Assembly (NCBI GenBank): GCA_001783695.1
Contig: MFNE01000006.1
Coordinates: 89,338-143,211 of the forward strand
From: Candidatus Lambdaproteobacteria bacterium RIFOXYD2_FULL_50_16
GTDB taxonomy: Bacteria; SAR324; XYD2-FULL-50-16
Reading direction: 5' to 3'
Length of the DNA: 53,874 nt
Every line of letters begins with the position of its first letter. The first letter of the stretch is position 1. The position numbers were made by a program, and so were the translations under genes. Below are positions 17,669-27,483 of this stretch, in pieces. A model generated the notes under the pieces. It made no database searches. It was not told where the DNA came from and saw only the letters and a program-made list of their open reading frames with translations.

Positions 17669-19104
17669 GGGCTGGCCTCCTCTTCTTGCAGTACCCAGGT
17701 GTCTTTACTCCCCCCACCTTGGGAGGAATTTACCACTAAGCTTCCTTGCCTTAAGGCCACGCGGGTTAGTCCCCCAGGAATTACTTCAATAGATTCGCCT
17801 CCGCAGACGGCGTAGGGCCGTAGGTCAATATGCCTTGGATGAAAACCCCATTGACCCTCTTGTTCAACAAAGGTGGGGTGGGTCGAAAGTTTTTGAATCG
17901 GCTGGGCGATGTACCCGGTTGGGTTTTGAGCCAATTTAACTCTAAACTCGGCCATTTGCTGCTCGCTTGCGGCGCTGCCCACTAAAAGACCGTAGCCACC
18001 AGAGGCATCGGTTGGTTTTACCACCAGTTTTTCTAGGTTGTTAAGGACATAATCTAATTCGTCAGCTCTGGCGCAGAGATAGGTTTTTACGATGGGCAAA
18101 ATGGGTTCTTCGTTTAGGTAGTATTTAATAATTTCAGGTGTGTATGCATACATGGCTTTGTCGTCGGCAACCCCGTTTCCTGGAGCGTTGGCCAAAACCA
18201 AGTTACCTGCCCGGTAAACATGCATCAAGCCTGGAACGCCTAGGTAAGAATCAGGCCGAAACACCAATGGGTCAATAAAGGCTTCATCGACACGGGTGTA
18301 TAAAATATCCACCCGAATGAGGCCACGGGTCGTTTTTCGGTACAAAACGTCTCGATCTGTCAAAAGGTCCTGCCCCTCAACCAACTCACCACCCAACTGG
18401 TCTGCCAAAAAGGCGTGTTCAAAATAGGCAGAGTTGTAAACCCCGGGGGTCAAGACCGCAATATTGGGCCGCTCCCTTTTAGAAAGACCGGTGAGCTGGT
18501 CAAACAAAATTTGAGGGTAGTGATTAACCGACCTTACTTTATATTGGTGAAATAATTTGGGCAAAACCCGCATTAAAATTCGCCGGTTATTAAGCATATA
18601 CGACACCCCTGAAGGGCACCGTAGGTTGTCTTCTAAAACCAAAAATTCGCCCTTTTCGTTGCGAATCAAGTCAACCCCACCGATATGGGTATGAACCCCC
18701 TTGGGCACCTTGATCCCGGTCATTTCCCGGCAATATTGATTGGATTGCACCACTAAATGGGCGGGCACCACTTGGTCTTTTAAAATCTCTTGTTCATTAT
18801 AAACATCGCGTAAAAAAAGATTTAATGCCTTTAGTCTTTGAACGATCCCCTTTTCAACAGGAGCCCATTCTTGGTGGGTTAAGATTCGAGGGATCAAGTC
18901 TAAGGGAAAGATTTTCTCGGTGCCCCGCTCATCGGCGTAAACGGTAAAGGTAATCCCTTGGTTACTCATCGAAAGTTCCGCCTTGGCGTTGAGCACTTCC
19001 ATCTCTTCAGGCGAAATCTGGCCCAGATATTCGGCTAAGTGTGCCGCAACTTTTCGAGCAACATTTGGGCTTTGGAACACCTCGTCAAAATAACCTGGTA
19101 TCAT
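17662..19104 (-). CDS. Circularly permuted type 2 ATP-grasp protein
   Basis: A 480-residue cytoplasmic enzyme of the circularly permuted ATP-grasp family (DUF404/DUF407). Diagnostic segments are IPRILTHQEWAPVEKGIVQR, HIGGVDLIRNEKGEFLVLEDN, APGNGVADDKAMYAYTPEII, and KPTDASGGYGLLVG with the lysine and glycine loop. It should form a peptide-like bond using ATP; the substrates are not known. It heads the operon with alpha-E and transglutaminase-like partners. Confidence 0.93.
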   Translation of the reverse strand: MIPGYFDEVFQSPNVARKVAAHLAEYLGQISPEEMEVLNAKAELSMSNQGITFTVYADERGTEKIFPLDLIPRILTHQEWAPVEKGIVQRLKALNLFLRDVYNEQEILKDQVVPAHLVVQSNQYCREMTGIKVPKGVHTHIGGVDLIRNEKGEFLVLEDNLRCPSGVSYMLNNRRILMRVLPKLFHQYKVRSVNHYPQILFDQLTGLSKRERPNIAVLTPGVYNSAYFEHAFLADQLGGELVEGQDLLTDRDVLYRKTTRGLIRVDILYTRVDEAFIDPLVFRPDSYLGVPGLMHVYRAGNLVLANAPGNGVADDKAMYAYTPEIIKYYLNEEPILPIVKTYLCARADELDYVLNNLEKLVVKPTDASGGYGLLVGSAASEQQMAEFRVKLAQNPTGYIAQPIQKLSTHPTFVEQEGQWGFHPRHIDLRPYAVCGGESIEVIPGGLTRVALRQGSLVVNSSQGGGSKDTWVLQEEEASPC

Positions 19105-19434
19105 AAGGGGACTAGTTTTCTAGGTGAAAGGTAACCTTGGGTCTATGGGAATTCTTGCATAAATGTTAAAGGCTGAATAGGGCAATTCAGTATTATTTGT
19201 TGGTAACTCCTTGCTTTATTTATTGTAAGCTTTCGAACAATTGGGATTTTTGGCTATGGAAAAGAGGCTGCATAACCGCGTTTTGAGTCGAATAGAATGT
19301 CTTTGATGGAATTGGGGGCGCTAGGGAATAAAACGGAAAAATAAGTGGCAGTTAAATAATTGAAACCCTCTTTCTGACAGATTGCCAAACGAGATAAAGT
19401 CTCCTTACAAAGCCGTAATCAAGGAGCAACCCCT
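19105..19434. other. Intergenic region upstream of the ATP-grasp operon
   Basis: 330 bases, AT-rich, between the ATP-grasp start and a small plus-strand ORF. It holds a modest hairpin CTGAAT-N6-ATTCAG near 19173 and a TACAAT hexamer on the minus strand that may be a -10 box, but I could not place a matching -35. I see no other gene. Confidence 0.4.
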
Positions 19435-19623
19435 TTGAAGTGGTTTTTATGGAAATCTTGCTTATGGTTAAAAATTACCTTTTTGGTCGAATTGTTGGGG
19501 CTAACTTTGTTTCATTTACGAAACGTTCCCACGGAGTTTGACGTAAAAAAAGAGTGGGCAGAGCCGATCAGGTATTGGACGGGCCGAAGAGTTTTGAGCT
19601 TCCTAAGGATTCAAGATCGATAA
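19435..19623 (+). CDS. Possible small membrane protein (62 residues)
   Basis: A TTG start with AAGGAG eight bases upstream, a good initiation signal. The product is basic and Trp-rich at the N terminus, then has one hydrophobic stretch (LWLKITFLVELLGLTLFHL) and a soluble tail with FDVKKEWAEPIRYW. It overlaps the end of the convergent receiver/kinase gene by 56 bases. I do not recognise the family. The start signal and amphipathic composition argue for a real gene, the overlap and size against. Confidence 0.4.
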   Translation: MKWFLWKSCLWLKITFLVELLGLTLFHLRNVPTEFDVKKEWAEPIRYWTGRRVLSFLRIQDR

Positions 19624-20689
19624 AGGGGGTTGGAATGATAGGCAAACTGATAATAAATTGGGCACCTTGAGGGGGGCAACCTGTGACCTCTAAGGTTCCG
19701 CCGTGAAGTTCAACTATCCTTTTACTCAAGGCTAGGCTAAGCCCCTGGCCTGCATGGTGGTGCATGAGGCTTTTGGTATAAAACGGCTTGAAAATGGCTT
19801 GACGATTCTCCTCAAGCACCCCTGGGCCTTGGTCGGAGACCTGGATCAGCAATCGCCCCTCTTGGCGCCGCGCCTCTAAAGTGACAGACTGCCCCTCTGG
19901 GTTATGGGAAAAAGCATTTTCTAATAAAAACCCCAAGACTTGAACCATTAACGCCCAATCAAATTCTAGTTCCAATTCGGGAGCAATCTCCAGAATGAGG
20001 GGGAGACCTAAAAATTGCGGGTCCTTGGTTAATCGGCCAACCACTTGGGCCAGGTTGTCCTGATAAGGCCTTAATGGGTAATTGTCACTGGTCACCCGGC
20101 AATAAAGATCGGCCTTTTCGATCTGTTGAAGCATCCTCTTGCCCTGTCGTGAAATTTCACCAGCAATTTGAGACAGTTGGGAGGTTTCAAAATTTCCCCC
20201 AACTAGCAGGTCTGCATAACCCAAGATCGAATTGAGCGGGGTCCGAGATTCATGGGCGACTAACTGCAAAAGATTAGTCCGCAGTTGTTCTACTTCTTCG
20301 GCGTGCCGGAGTTTTAAAAAGGCCCGGATCAAGGCTTTGAGTTCCTCCTCCTCGAAGGGTTTGACTAAATAGAGATCGGCCCCGGCTTGGTATCCCGCCA
20401 GTCGTTCAGGCAAGCGGTTTAGACTGGATAAGAGGATTACTTTGGCCAATTGATTGGCGGGGTTCGCGCGGATTTGTCGGCAGATTTGGTAGCCGTCCAT
20501 TCCGGGCATTTTTATATCTAACAAAATTAAGTGGGGGCTGACTTTGGCCATTTTATCTAGCGCCTCCTCCCCATTTTGCGCCTCGAACAGTTCCACATTC
20601 AGGTTTCGCAAAGTACGCAAAATCATCCGGCGAATGGCGCCATCGTCATCGACGACTAAAATCCGTTGTCGATCGCTGGTTAGACTCAT
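19568..20689 (-). CDS. Receiver domain-histidine kinase hybrid
   Basis: A 373-residue protein with an N-terminal receiver (ILVVDDDGAIRRM; phosphoacceptor Asp in LILLDIKMPGMDGYQ; Lys in LVKPFEEEE). A histidine kinase core follows (His in LLQLVAHESRTPLNSILGYADLL), then an ATPase domain with SDQGPGV and GQGLSLALSKRIVELHGG. The ATG at 20689 is chosen because AAGGA lies six bases upstream and the codon overlaps the stop of the preceding kinase (ATGA). It has no sensor or membrane segment, so it probably takes phosphate or a partner signal from the multi-PAS kinase made just before it. Confidence 0.92.
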   Translation of the reverse strand: MSLTSDRQRILVVDDDGAIRRMILRTLRNLNVELFEAQNGEEALDKMAKVSPHLILLDIKMPGMDGYQICRQIRANPANQLAKVILLSSLNRLPERLAGYQAGADLYLVKPFEEEELKALIRAFLKLRHAEEVEQLRTNLLQLVAHESRTPLNSILGYADLLVGGNFETSQLSQIAGEISRQGKRMLQQIEKADLYCRVTSDNYPLRPYQDNLAQVVGRLTKDPQFLGLPLILEIAPELELEFDWALMVQVLGFLLENAFSHNPEGQSVTLEARRQEGRLLIQVSDQGPGVLEENRQAIFKPFYTKSLMHHHAGQGLSLALSKRIVELHGGTLEVTGCPPQGAQFIISLPIIPTPFIDLESLGSSKLFGPSNT

Positions 20690-23600
20690 GGAGTTTCCTT
20701 GGTTTGAGACATAGACTCGGTCCAAGCTATAGGAAATTTTACAGTAAAACAGGTGCCTTTTCCAAGCTCGCTGCTAACCTCAATCTGGCCCCCATGTTTT
20801 TTAACCATCCCATAGGAGATTGAAAGCCCCAATCCTGTGCCCTGACCCACCGATTTAGTCGTAAAAAAAGGCTCAAAAATCCGGGGCAAATCCTTAGGTG
20901 CAATTCCTTTTCCAGTATCTTTAATTTCGATAAGGATTTGATCCCCCAATTCTCGGGTGGTAATGTTTATTTCACCTTGTTTTTCAATCGATTGCCCTGC
21001 ATTGATCAGCAGGTTTAAAAAGACCTGAGTTAGTTCTTGGCGGTTGCCGAAGATGTTTGGAATCACGCCATAATTCTCGGTAACGAGAGACTTATGTTTA
21101 AATTCATTCCAGACCATTTTGAGGGTTTGTTGCAGAGCTGAATTAAGGTCCACCCATTCTTGGCCATCGGAGTTGTTATGGGAAAATTCATTTAAGTTTT
21201 GCACTATATTTTTAATCCGTGCCGCCCCGTCTAACGCATCTTTAATCATCTGAGGCACTTCGCTTTTGACAAATTCCAGGTCCATGATCTTCCTTTGGGA
21301 CGCAATTGCCGCTAATAAATTTTTGTTTTCTTGGGCAAAGGGTTCTAACTCTTCATAAAGGGACACCAGGGCTTGGTAGGCAGCAAGATAATGGCCTAAC
21401 TCGCGGACGTTGGCTGAGACATAACTAATGGGGTTGTTAATTTCGTGGGCTACGCCACTGGCCAAGGTACCCAAAGCTTCCATTTTTTGGGACTGGATAG
21501 ATTTGGCCCGCTGGAGGTGCCTTTGGGTGGTTTCAAAACCGATAAATATCAATGAAAACTGCGGGTCCGACGGCTTTCCTAGAGGGGAGATGGTTAATTC
21601 AAAATAGCGGGGTGATTCAGGGTCAGCGTCATTGACCCATTCTCCAGCCCAGGCGTTCCCATCAAGTAAAGTGTGAGAGATTTTGTTAAGAGCCGGATTT
21701 TCAGACCTCTGATCCTGGTCTTCTAAACATTTTGATGCGAATAAGGCTTGAGGAAAGACCTCTGGGCAGTACTTGAAGGCGGGGTTGGTATAAATTAAGT
21801 TGCCCTTGAGGTCAGTGATAAAAACGGCTTCTTCCACTTGGTCAATCGCTTGGGTTAACCGCAGGGCCTCGGCCTCGGTTTCTTTTCGCTGGGAGATATC
21901 ACGTAAGATGCCACTAAAATAGGTTTTGCCCTTTAAATTCCACTGGCTTAAGGACAACTCGACCGGAATCTCCCTTTGGTCTTTGGTTAAAGCCATCATT
22001 TCTATGGGTTTGCCCATCATAGTACTTCGCCCCTCCCTGATTACTCGCGCCACCCCGGCAAGGTGCCCTGCCTGGAACCGCTCCGGCAAGATCCGGGTTA
22101 GAGAGGTCCCCAGGATTTCTTGGGCGTCATAGCCCAAAATTCGGGTTGCGCCCTCGTTCCAGAAGATCACGCTACTGTTTTGGTCGATGGTGATAATCCC
22201 ATCTAGGCTCGCCGAAAGCAGGGTGCGCAGTTGCTCCTCTGAATTGGCCAATTTTTCTTCAACCTGTCTTTTTTCGGTGATGTCGAGCCCAGAACTGAAT
22301 AACCCCACAATTTCCCCGGTTTCGTTATAAACCGCCGCATTATGCCACTCAATTAGTCTGGTCTCCCCTAATTTGGTGCGCACCGGATTGACGTAATACT
22401 CGACTAGGTCGCCCTCACCGCCCATTACCTGTTGATAAACCTTTTCGATCTCTGCTCGGTCTTCGGCCCATAAAAACTCTTCAAACCAGTTATGGCCCAA
22501 GATTTCGGATTCAGAGGCCCCTAATATTTCGCAGCCTTTTTTGTTAATCAATATTATGTGTCCGGTCGCGTTTAGGGCAACAAATAAAACGCTGGCGATA
22601 TCTAAATATTGTTGGGCGAGTTGTTCCTTTTTATGGATTTCCCGCTCTGCTTTCCGGCGGTTCCTTAGGTCGCGACCCACCGCCAAGAGGTAGTGCCCCT
22701 CTCCAGTTTCGTAAGAGACTAACTTTACTCTGTATTCGGTGGGGATTTTTTCCCCGCTTTTGGTCAAAAGCCCCATCACTAGCCTCGTGTCAACCCCTGG
22801 CGTTATCGCGCCCAAGGCCTCATGGGCGTGGGCTAAATCTTGCTCGTCAAACCAATCATCGGGGGCTTTTTTTGAGGCGATTTCTGCGTCTGTATAGCCA
22901 CTAATTTGGCTAAAGGCTTTATTCCAGCGCACTGCCCGTCCGTCTTTTAGTTCGAACATAAAAATGGTGTCCTCTACGCCTTCTAGGATACTTTGGATAA
23001 GGTTGCTTTCAGCAGCCAGTTGGGCTCGGGCGGCCCGCTCTTTAGTGATGTCTTCTAGGTTCCAGATGCTGCCCTGTTCAAGGTTCTGGGGGTCAATGGC
23101 AGTGCTGTATAAACGGGCCCAGAAAATTTTACCTTTGAGGGTTTTGAGTTGAACCTCTGTTTTGTAGGTCTCCCCCCTGCTCAGCGTCTCATAGCTCTCC
23201 TGGCCAAGGCGTTTCTGATCGCTGGGGTCAGGGATCAATTCCTCCATGGCTAAGTTTTCCAATTCTCCCTTGGTAGCTTCAAAAATCTTGGTCATTTGCC
23301 GGTTGACTTGAACCAGCCTACGTTCCTTAATGAGGGTTAAGCCCAACCCTGAATGCTCAAAGATGCTATCGAGCTGGTGTTTGGCCGCTTCAATTTTTTC
23401 TTGGGTTTCTTTTTGGAGGGTGATGTCGTCAAAGAGAGTAACAAAAAAGCCGGGCATGGGGCAAAAAGCGGAAACCGCATACCAGACCCCAAAGGGGGAA
23501 AAACGGAATTGAAACTTGATCAATTGACCGGTTTTGGCTACCTGGCCATAGGTGGTTACCAGTTCAGGGTGGACCTCCAAGATGCCTGGAATGGCCTCAC

Positions 23601-23802
23601 TCACCCGCCGCCCCAAGACTTGTTCCCGGCTCAGATTGGTCATGGCTTCAAAGGCCGGGTTGACTTCATGGAACATAAAATCCTGCGCCTCGCCCTTTTC
23701 GTCCCAAATGATTTCACACAGAGCAAAGCTGTTGAACATGTGCTCGGCGAGCACCCCAAAGGAGCTTTTTAGTTTATCTAAGTCCAATTTATTCATACCC
23801 AT
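20686..23802 (-). CDS. Multi-PAS sensor histidine kinase
   Basis: About 1038 residues, soluble, without membrane segments. It carries about six PAS/PAC units in series, for example ALCEIIWDEKGEAQDFMFHEVNPAFE at the start, LIKSILEGVEDTIFMFELKDGRAV-like segments, and LSASLDGIITIDQNSSVIFWNEGA near residue 560. The phosphoacceptor region is LASGVAHEINNPISYV, and the ATPase has N and G boxes (VFLNLLINAGQSI, KDTGKGIAPKDLPRIFEPFFTTK, GTGLGLSISYGMVKKHGG). Stacked PAS domains usually sense redox, light or small ligands. Start choice between ATG 23802, ATG 23796 and TTG 23808 is uncertain. It overlaps the hybrid gene by four bases. Confidence 0.93.
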   Translation of the reverse strand: MGMNKLDLDKLKSSFGVLAEHMFNSFALCEIIWDEKGEAQDFMFHEVNPAFEAMTNLSREQVLGRRVSEAIPGILEVHPELVTTYGQVAKTGQLIKFQFRFSPFGVWYAVSAFCPMPGFFVTLFDDITLQKETQEKIEAAKHQLDSIFEHSGLGLTLIKERRLVQVNRQMTKIFEATKGELENLAMEELIPDPSDQKRLGQESYETLSRGETYKTEVQLKTLKGKIFWARLYSTAIDPQNLEQGSIWNLEDITKERAARAQLAAESNLIQSILEGVEDTIFMFELKDGRAVRWNKAFSQISGYTDAEIASKKAPDDWFDEQDLAHAHEALGAITPGVDTRLVMGLLTKSGEKIPTEYRVKLVSYETGEGHYLLAVGRDLRNRRKAEREIHKKEQLAQQYLDIASVLFVALNATGHIILINKKGCEILGASESEILGHNWFEEFLWAEDRAEIEKVYQQVMGGEGDLVEYYVNPVRTKLGETRLIEWHNAAVYNETGEIVGLFSSGLDITEKRQVEEKLANSEEQLRTLLSASLDGIITIDQNSSVIFWNEGATRILGYDAQEILGTSLTRILPERFQAGHLAGVARVIREGRSTMMGKPIEMMALTKDQREIPVELSLSQWNLKGKTYFSGILRDISQRKETEAEALRLTQAIDQVEEAVFITDLKGNLIYTNPAFKYCPEVFPQALFASKCLEDQDQRSENPALNKISHTLLDGNAWAGEWVNDADPESPRYFELTISPLGKPSDPQFSLIFIGFETTQRHLQRAKSIQSQKMEALGTLASGVAHEINNPISYVSANVRELGHYLAAYQALVSLYEELEPFAQENKNLLAAIASQRKIMDLEFVKSEVPQMIKDALDGAARIKNIVQNLNEFSHNNSDGQEWVDLNSALQQTLKMVWNEFKHKSLVTENYGVIPNIFGNRQELTQVFLNLLINAGQSIEKQGEINITTRELGDQILIEIKDTGKGIAPKDLPRIFEPFFTTKSVGQGTGLGLSISYGMVKKHGGQIEVSSELGKGTCFTVKFPIAWTESMSQTKETP

Positions 23803-24035
23803 GGTCAACCAAGAGTCGCAGGGAGTAACCGCTAACTTTCCTTTTACTGGAGGTAGTGTAGCTTATTTTGAGCGTACAAACAACTTAAGAAACCAACGAT
23901 AAAATTATACCCTGGCGGTCCCGAAGGATATAGATTTGCCGGCTCTGTTGAGGTGAGTAAAGAATTCGAAAAACCTTTGGTTTTTAATAGAGATTAAAAG
24001 GGGGGCTAGGAGCGAAGGAACCTATCTGGAGGCAG

Positions 24036-24111
24036 TGGAGCCGACGATCAGAATCGAACTGACGACCTTCTGATTACGAAACAGATGCTCTACCAACTGA
24101 GCTACGTCGGC
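24036..24111 (-). tRNA. tRNA-Thr (CGT anticodon)
   Basis: The minus strand reads GCCGACG for the 5' acceptor arm, GCTC-AGTTGGTA-GAGC for the D arm, the anticodon loop TTCGTAA (anticodon CGT, for ACG codons), TTCGATT in the T loop, and CGTCGGC closing the acceptor stem. The discriminator is T and CCA is encoded in the DNA. The length is 76 bases including CCA. The anticodon stem has one T-T mismatch at its base. Confidence 0.96.
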
Positions 24112-24267
24112 CATGGGGTGGAGTATAAAAAGGGGGGGCAGGTTTGTCAGTCTCTAAATTAGGAAACCCCTTTTTTCGACTTAAGTCTATTTGATTCAAC
24201 CGGTTACATTCAACTTTTTGGTTGAGTCAAAAGGTCTCATTAGGGTTTTTGCTTTAATCTGGCCTGA

Positions 24268-24293
24268 ACCAGAGAAAGACCCTAAACTCTGGT
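24268..24293. repeat. Hairpin ACCAGAG-N12-CTCTGGT
   Basis: A seven-base perfect stem just downstream of the AlkD-like gene on the minus strand. No T run follows. It is a candidate for the 3' end of that transcript. Confidence 0.4.
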
Positions 24294-24309
24294 CCTTAAA
24301 TCGAGCGGA

Positions 24310-24990
24310 CTACCGCTGGATTCGAGCCTGGGTCTTGGGGTCACTGAGTTCTTTATAGGCGTCTTTGCCGATCCAACGGGGAGCGGGCTCGGCGCGTTGG
24401 CTTAGGGTTAAAGCCAAATCCAAAGCCGCCTGGCGCAGGGCCCAACTGCGTTTTCCTAACTGGCGAAGCGCCCAATTGACCGCCTTTTTAACAAAATTGC
24501 GAGGGTCTTCGGCGGCGGTTTCGACTAGCGATAGATAGCCTACAAACCGGGCGTCAGGCTCATTTTTTTCATGTACCGCCAAGACCGCCATCAAAGCAAA
24601 CGCGGCCCGTTTGAGCCATTCTTCAGGAGCATTGGCCCAGGCTTCGACCAAATCCCATTTCAAGGAAGTATGGCAAAAGAGATTTAAGCAACACTGGTCG
24701 CAAAGGTCCCAGGTTTCGAAATCGAGGGCCCATTTTTTGGCATCTTCGAAGGTCACTTGGGCAGGATCGGCCACTATTGTGGCCATTATTCGAGCCTCGT
24801 GAATTCCGCTCGCCCACAGTTCTTGGGCAAGAGGGTGATTGGTGCCTAAGGCTTGGGCTAAAGCCCGCACTTGGGGCATGGTCACCCCTAACCCTTGGGT
24901 CGGGGTGATCCCAAAACGCTTTTGTCCTTGCCGGTTTTTTTCATTGGCCATGCTTTCTAGTTTGGCCAATACTTCGCTAAGTTGAGTCAA
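24310..24990 (-). CDS. AlkD-like DNA alkylation repair protein
   Basis: A 226-residue helical-repeat protein of the AlkC/AlkD DNA glycosylase family, which releases bulky or alkylated bases. It starts MTQLSEVLAKLESM and has HEARIMATIVADP, then WALDFETWDLCDQCCLNLF with the Asp of the family active site (ETWDLCDQ), then NFVKKAVNWALRQLGKRS. The start is TTG within TTGA, overlapping the rlmI stop. Cytosolic repair role is inferred from family. Confidence 0.88.
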   Translation of the reverse strand: MTQLSEVLAKLESMANEKNRQGQKRFGITPTQGLGVTMPQVRALAQALGTNHPLAQELWASGIHEARIMATIVADPAQVTFEDAKKWALDFETWDLCDQCCLNLFCHTSLKWDLVEAWANAPEEWLKRAAFALMAVLAVHEKNEPDARFVGYLSLVETAAEDPRNFVKKAVNWALRQLGKRSWALRQAALDLALTLSQRAEPAPRWIGKDAYKELSDPKTQARIQR

Positions 24991-26180
24991 TCAGCCACCT
25001 GTATTTGAAGGCCTTTTAGGTAGTCGCCTTCTGGGAAAGCGAGGTTGGGCGCTTGGTCTTTGGCGGGCCCTAAACGTTTTATTAAATGGGCCGAGCGGCC
25101 TGAATCCACGGCGGCCCCGGCTAGGATACTTTGGAACAGAGGGGGATCAACCGCGCCAGAACAGGAAAAGGTAAACAACATCCCCCCTGGATTGAGTAAC
25201 TTTAAGGCCAACAGGTTGATATCCTTATAACCCCTTGCGGCTTTAGGTACCATCGAAACCGATTCCGCAAACTTCGGTGGATCTAGTATGATCAGGTCAA
25301 ACTGCCGACCTTGGTCGCGGAATTTTCGTAATTCTGTAAACACATCGGTCGTCTTAACCTCATGCTGCGCAGCATTTAGCTGATTGGAGATCAAATTGGC
25401 TTGGATCAAAGCGGCCGCAGGGAGCGAGGACTCGATTTGTATCACTTCGCTAGCCCCCGCCTTAAGCGCCCAGAGCCCAAAACCGCCCGTATAAGCGAAG
25501 CAGTTGAGCACCGATTTACCTTTGGCCTCGCTGGCAACCAGTGGCCAGTTTTCCCGCTGGTCCAGGTAGGCTCCGGTTTTGTGGCCTTCTAACAGGTCCA
25601 CCGCCATCCTCAATCCTTCTATCTCCAGCACCACCGGTCCATCGGGGGGGGTACCGGCCAGGATTCCTTTGACAGGTTCTAAACCCTCTTTGCTCCGCAC
25701 CTTGACGTCGCTTCGTTCAATAATACCTTTTGCGGGCATCAACTCGCCCAGGATTTTTACGATTAGGTCCTTAAAAGCCTCGGCACCGTAACTTAAAAAC
25801 TGGCAGGAGAAATATTCGCCATATCGGTCGATAACCACCCCCGGCAACCCGTCATTTTCGGCGTTAACCAACCTAAAACAGACAGGCAGCGTCCCGTTCC
25901 ATAACCGCTCGCGGTGCTTTAATGCTCGGACAAGTCGGCGGCGAAAAAAATCTTCGTCGATCTCTTCTTTTGGGTCAAAGCTCCAGACCCGGGCGACAAT
26001 CTGCGAGGCTGGACTATAGGCGGCCCGACCTAAAAATTGCCCAGCATATCCAAATAACCCACAGGTTTCACCGGGTTTTACTTCGCCCTCAACGCTGGCT
26101 AAAGCCCCTGAAAATACCCAGGGGTGTTGCCGCAACAGTGACTTTTCGCGGCCTTTTTTGATTAATAATTTTTTGCCCAT
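24987..26180 (-). CDS. rlmI: RlmI-like 23S rRNA (cytosine-C5) methyltransferase
   Basis: A 397-residue enzyme with an N-terminal PUA domain (LLIKKGREKSLLRQHPWVFSGAL), a central EEHD-like region, and a Rossmann methyltransferase domain: NCFAYTGGFGLWALKAGA, LIILDPPKFAES, and FTFSCSGAVDPPLF. This is the RlmI/YccW family that makes m5C1962 in E. coli 23S rRNA. GGAGAAC precedes the ATG. It is co-transcribed with the AlkD-like gene through a four-base overlap. Confidence 0.88.
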   Translation of the reverse strand: MGKKLLIKKGREKSLLRQHPWVFSGALASVEGEVKPGETCGLFGYAGQFLGRAAYSPASQIVARVWSFDPKEEIDEDFFRRRLVRALKHRERLWNGTLPVCFRLVNAENDGLPGVVIDRYGEYFSCQFLSYGAEAFKDLIVKILGELMPAKGIIERSDVKVRSKEGLEPVKGILAGTPPDGPVVLEIEGLRMAVDLLEGHKTGAYLDQRENWPLVASEAKGKSVLNCFAYTGGFGLWALKAGASEVIQIESSLPAAALIQANLISNQLNAAQHEVKTTDVFTELRKFRDQGRQFDLIILDPPKFAESVSMVPKAARGYKDINLLALKLLNPGGMLFTFSCSGAVDPPLFQSILAGAAVDSGRSAHLIKRLGPAKDQAPNLAFPEGDYLKGLQIQVAD

Positions 26181-26323
26181 GTTCTCCTCTTTCGTCCAAT
26201 ATCGGCTAAGTGGGCGCTCTGGTCAAATGACTTGGCCACTTTTTTGCAGTTTTACTAAAAATTGGACCTTCGTTTAAGCGCAAAACACTTGGGCTTTTTT
26301 GGACATTCTGCTAGGCTCGTCTC

Positions 26324-27388
26324 ATGAAACGAATCGCCTTGTTATTACTATTTATTCTTGGGGCTTATGTAGCTGAAGCCCAAGAATATTATCAGCCACT
26401 TAAAAGCTACCGGGCCATAGCCATGGGCAATACGGGGGTGGCTTCGGCGAATGATGCCTATTCGTTGAGTTATAACCCCGCCGTGTTGGCGAACGTGCAA
26501 GGGTGGTGGCTGGACCTTGGAGCTTGGACCGTGGAGGCTTCTGACGGGCTAGGGGTCCTGGATGTGGTCCCTAATCTGGTTTCGGTCCAATACCCCTACC
26601 TCAACGAAACCGGGCTGGCCGAATCGAGTCGGGCCAGCTTTCTAAATCAAACCAGTCCCCATATGCGGGCCAACGCTGGGCTTAACTTTGCGGCCAACAT
26701 CACCAAAAAAGGGATTGGGGTGGGGGCTAACTATTTGCGAGAAATAGTGATCCAGGGGCTTAATGATAATGCTGAGCTTTTCCAGCGCAGTGACCGCATT
26801 ACCCAAGGAGGGATTTCGATCCCTTTATTTTCAGGGCAAATAGTTTTAGGTCTGGGCGCACGCCGGATTGAGCGACGTGACGCCACCTCGGACGCGGCGG
26901 TGGGTGTCCCCACCTTTGGCACCAGCGAGACCGGGCAAGCAGGGGACCTAGGCCTGATCTGGCGGACCGGCGGTGCAACGCGAATGACTGTTGGCTTGGT
27001 GGCGCAAAATATTGGGGGCTTGGATTTAGGCACCACCTTAGACGCCGAACCCCAAGAGGTCCATTTTGGGGTGAGTATGGACTTAGAGTTGGGACTGCTC
27101 AAACTGATCCCGGCAATTGATCTGCGTGGGATTCAAACCACCAGGACCCGCACTAACCGCGTCCATGCAGGGGTTGAGTTTGGCCTGTTCCCCAACTCGA
27201 CCGGGGGCAGCCTGCTTTCACTGCGAGCAGGCAGCAACGAAGGATATGCCACTGCCGGGGCTGAGTTAAACTTCTTTAACCGCAGCCTAATCTTAGGCGG
27301 AGCGCGGTACTACGAAGAACTGGGCGATGGTACCACTAAGGCGCAAAGCCCCCTTAGGCAGCTAATCTATTTCTCGGCCGGCTTTTAA
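26324..27388 (+). CDS. PorV/UPF0164-like outer-membrane beta-barrel protein
   Basis: A 354-residue exported protein with a signal peptide ending near VAEAQ and the motif YRAIAMGNTGVASANDAYSLSYNPAVLA. This resembles the RAxGMGxA-D-A-xxNPAxL signature of PorV, PorQ and UPF0164 proteins. Alternating beta strands with glycine turns fill the rest. It is monocistronic and lies upstream of the RND efflux operon. A paralogue with the same signature is encoded at 42132-43202. Members of this group act as outer-membrane shuttle or porin-like proteins in some systems; the cargo here is unknown. Confidence 0.78.
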   Translation: MKRIALLLLFILGAYVAEAQEYYQPLKSYRAIAMGNTGVASANDAYSLSYNPAVLANVQGWWLDLGAWTVEASDGLGVLDVVPNLVSVQYPYLNETGLAESSRASFLNQTSPHMRANAGLNFAANITKKGIGVGANYLREIVIQGLNDNAELFQRSDRITQGGISIPLFSGQIVLGLGARRIERRDATSDAAVGVPTFGTSETGQAGDLGLIWRTGGATRMTVGLVAQNIGGLDLGTTLDAEPQEVHFGVSMDLELGLLKLIPAIDLRGIQTTRTRTNRVHAGVEFGLFPNSTGGSLLSLRAGSNEGYATAGAELNFFNRSLILGGARYYEELGDGTTKAQSPLRQLIYFSAGF

Positions 27389-27483
27389 TACGCCAAGTGG
27401 TTACAATAAGTTACAATTACCACCTGTACCAAGAACCCCAATTTCGCTAGGTTAAACCCATCTTTATAGGGTTGGGACTTGAT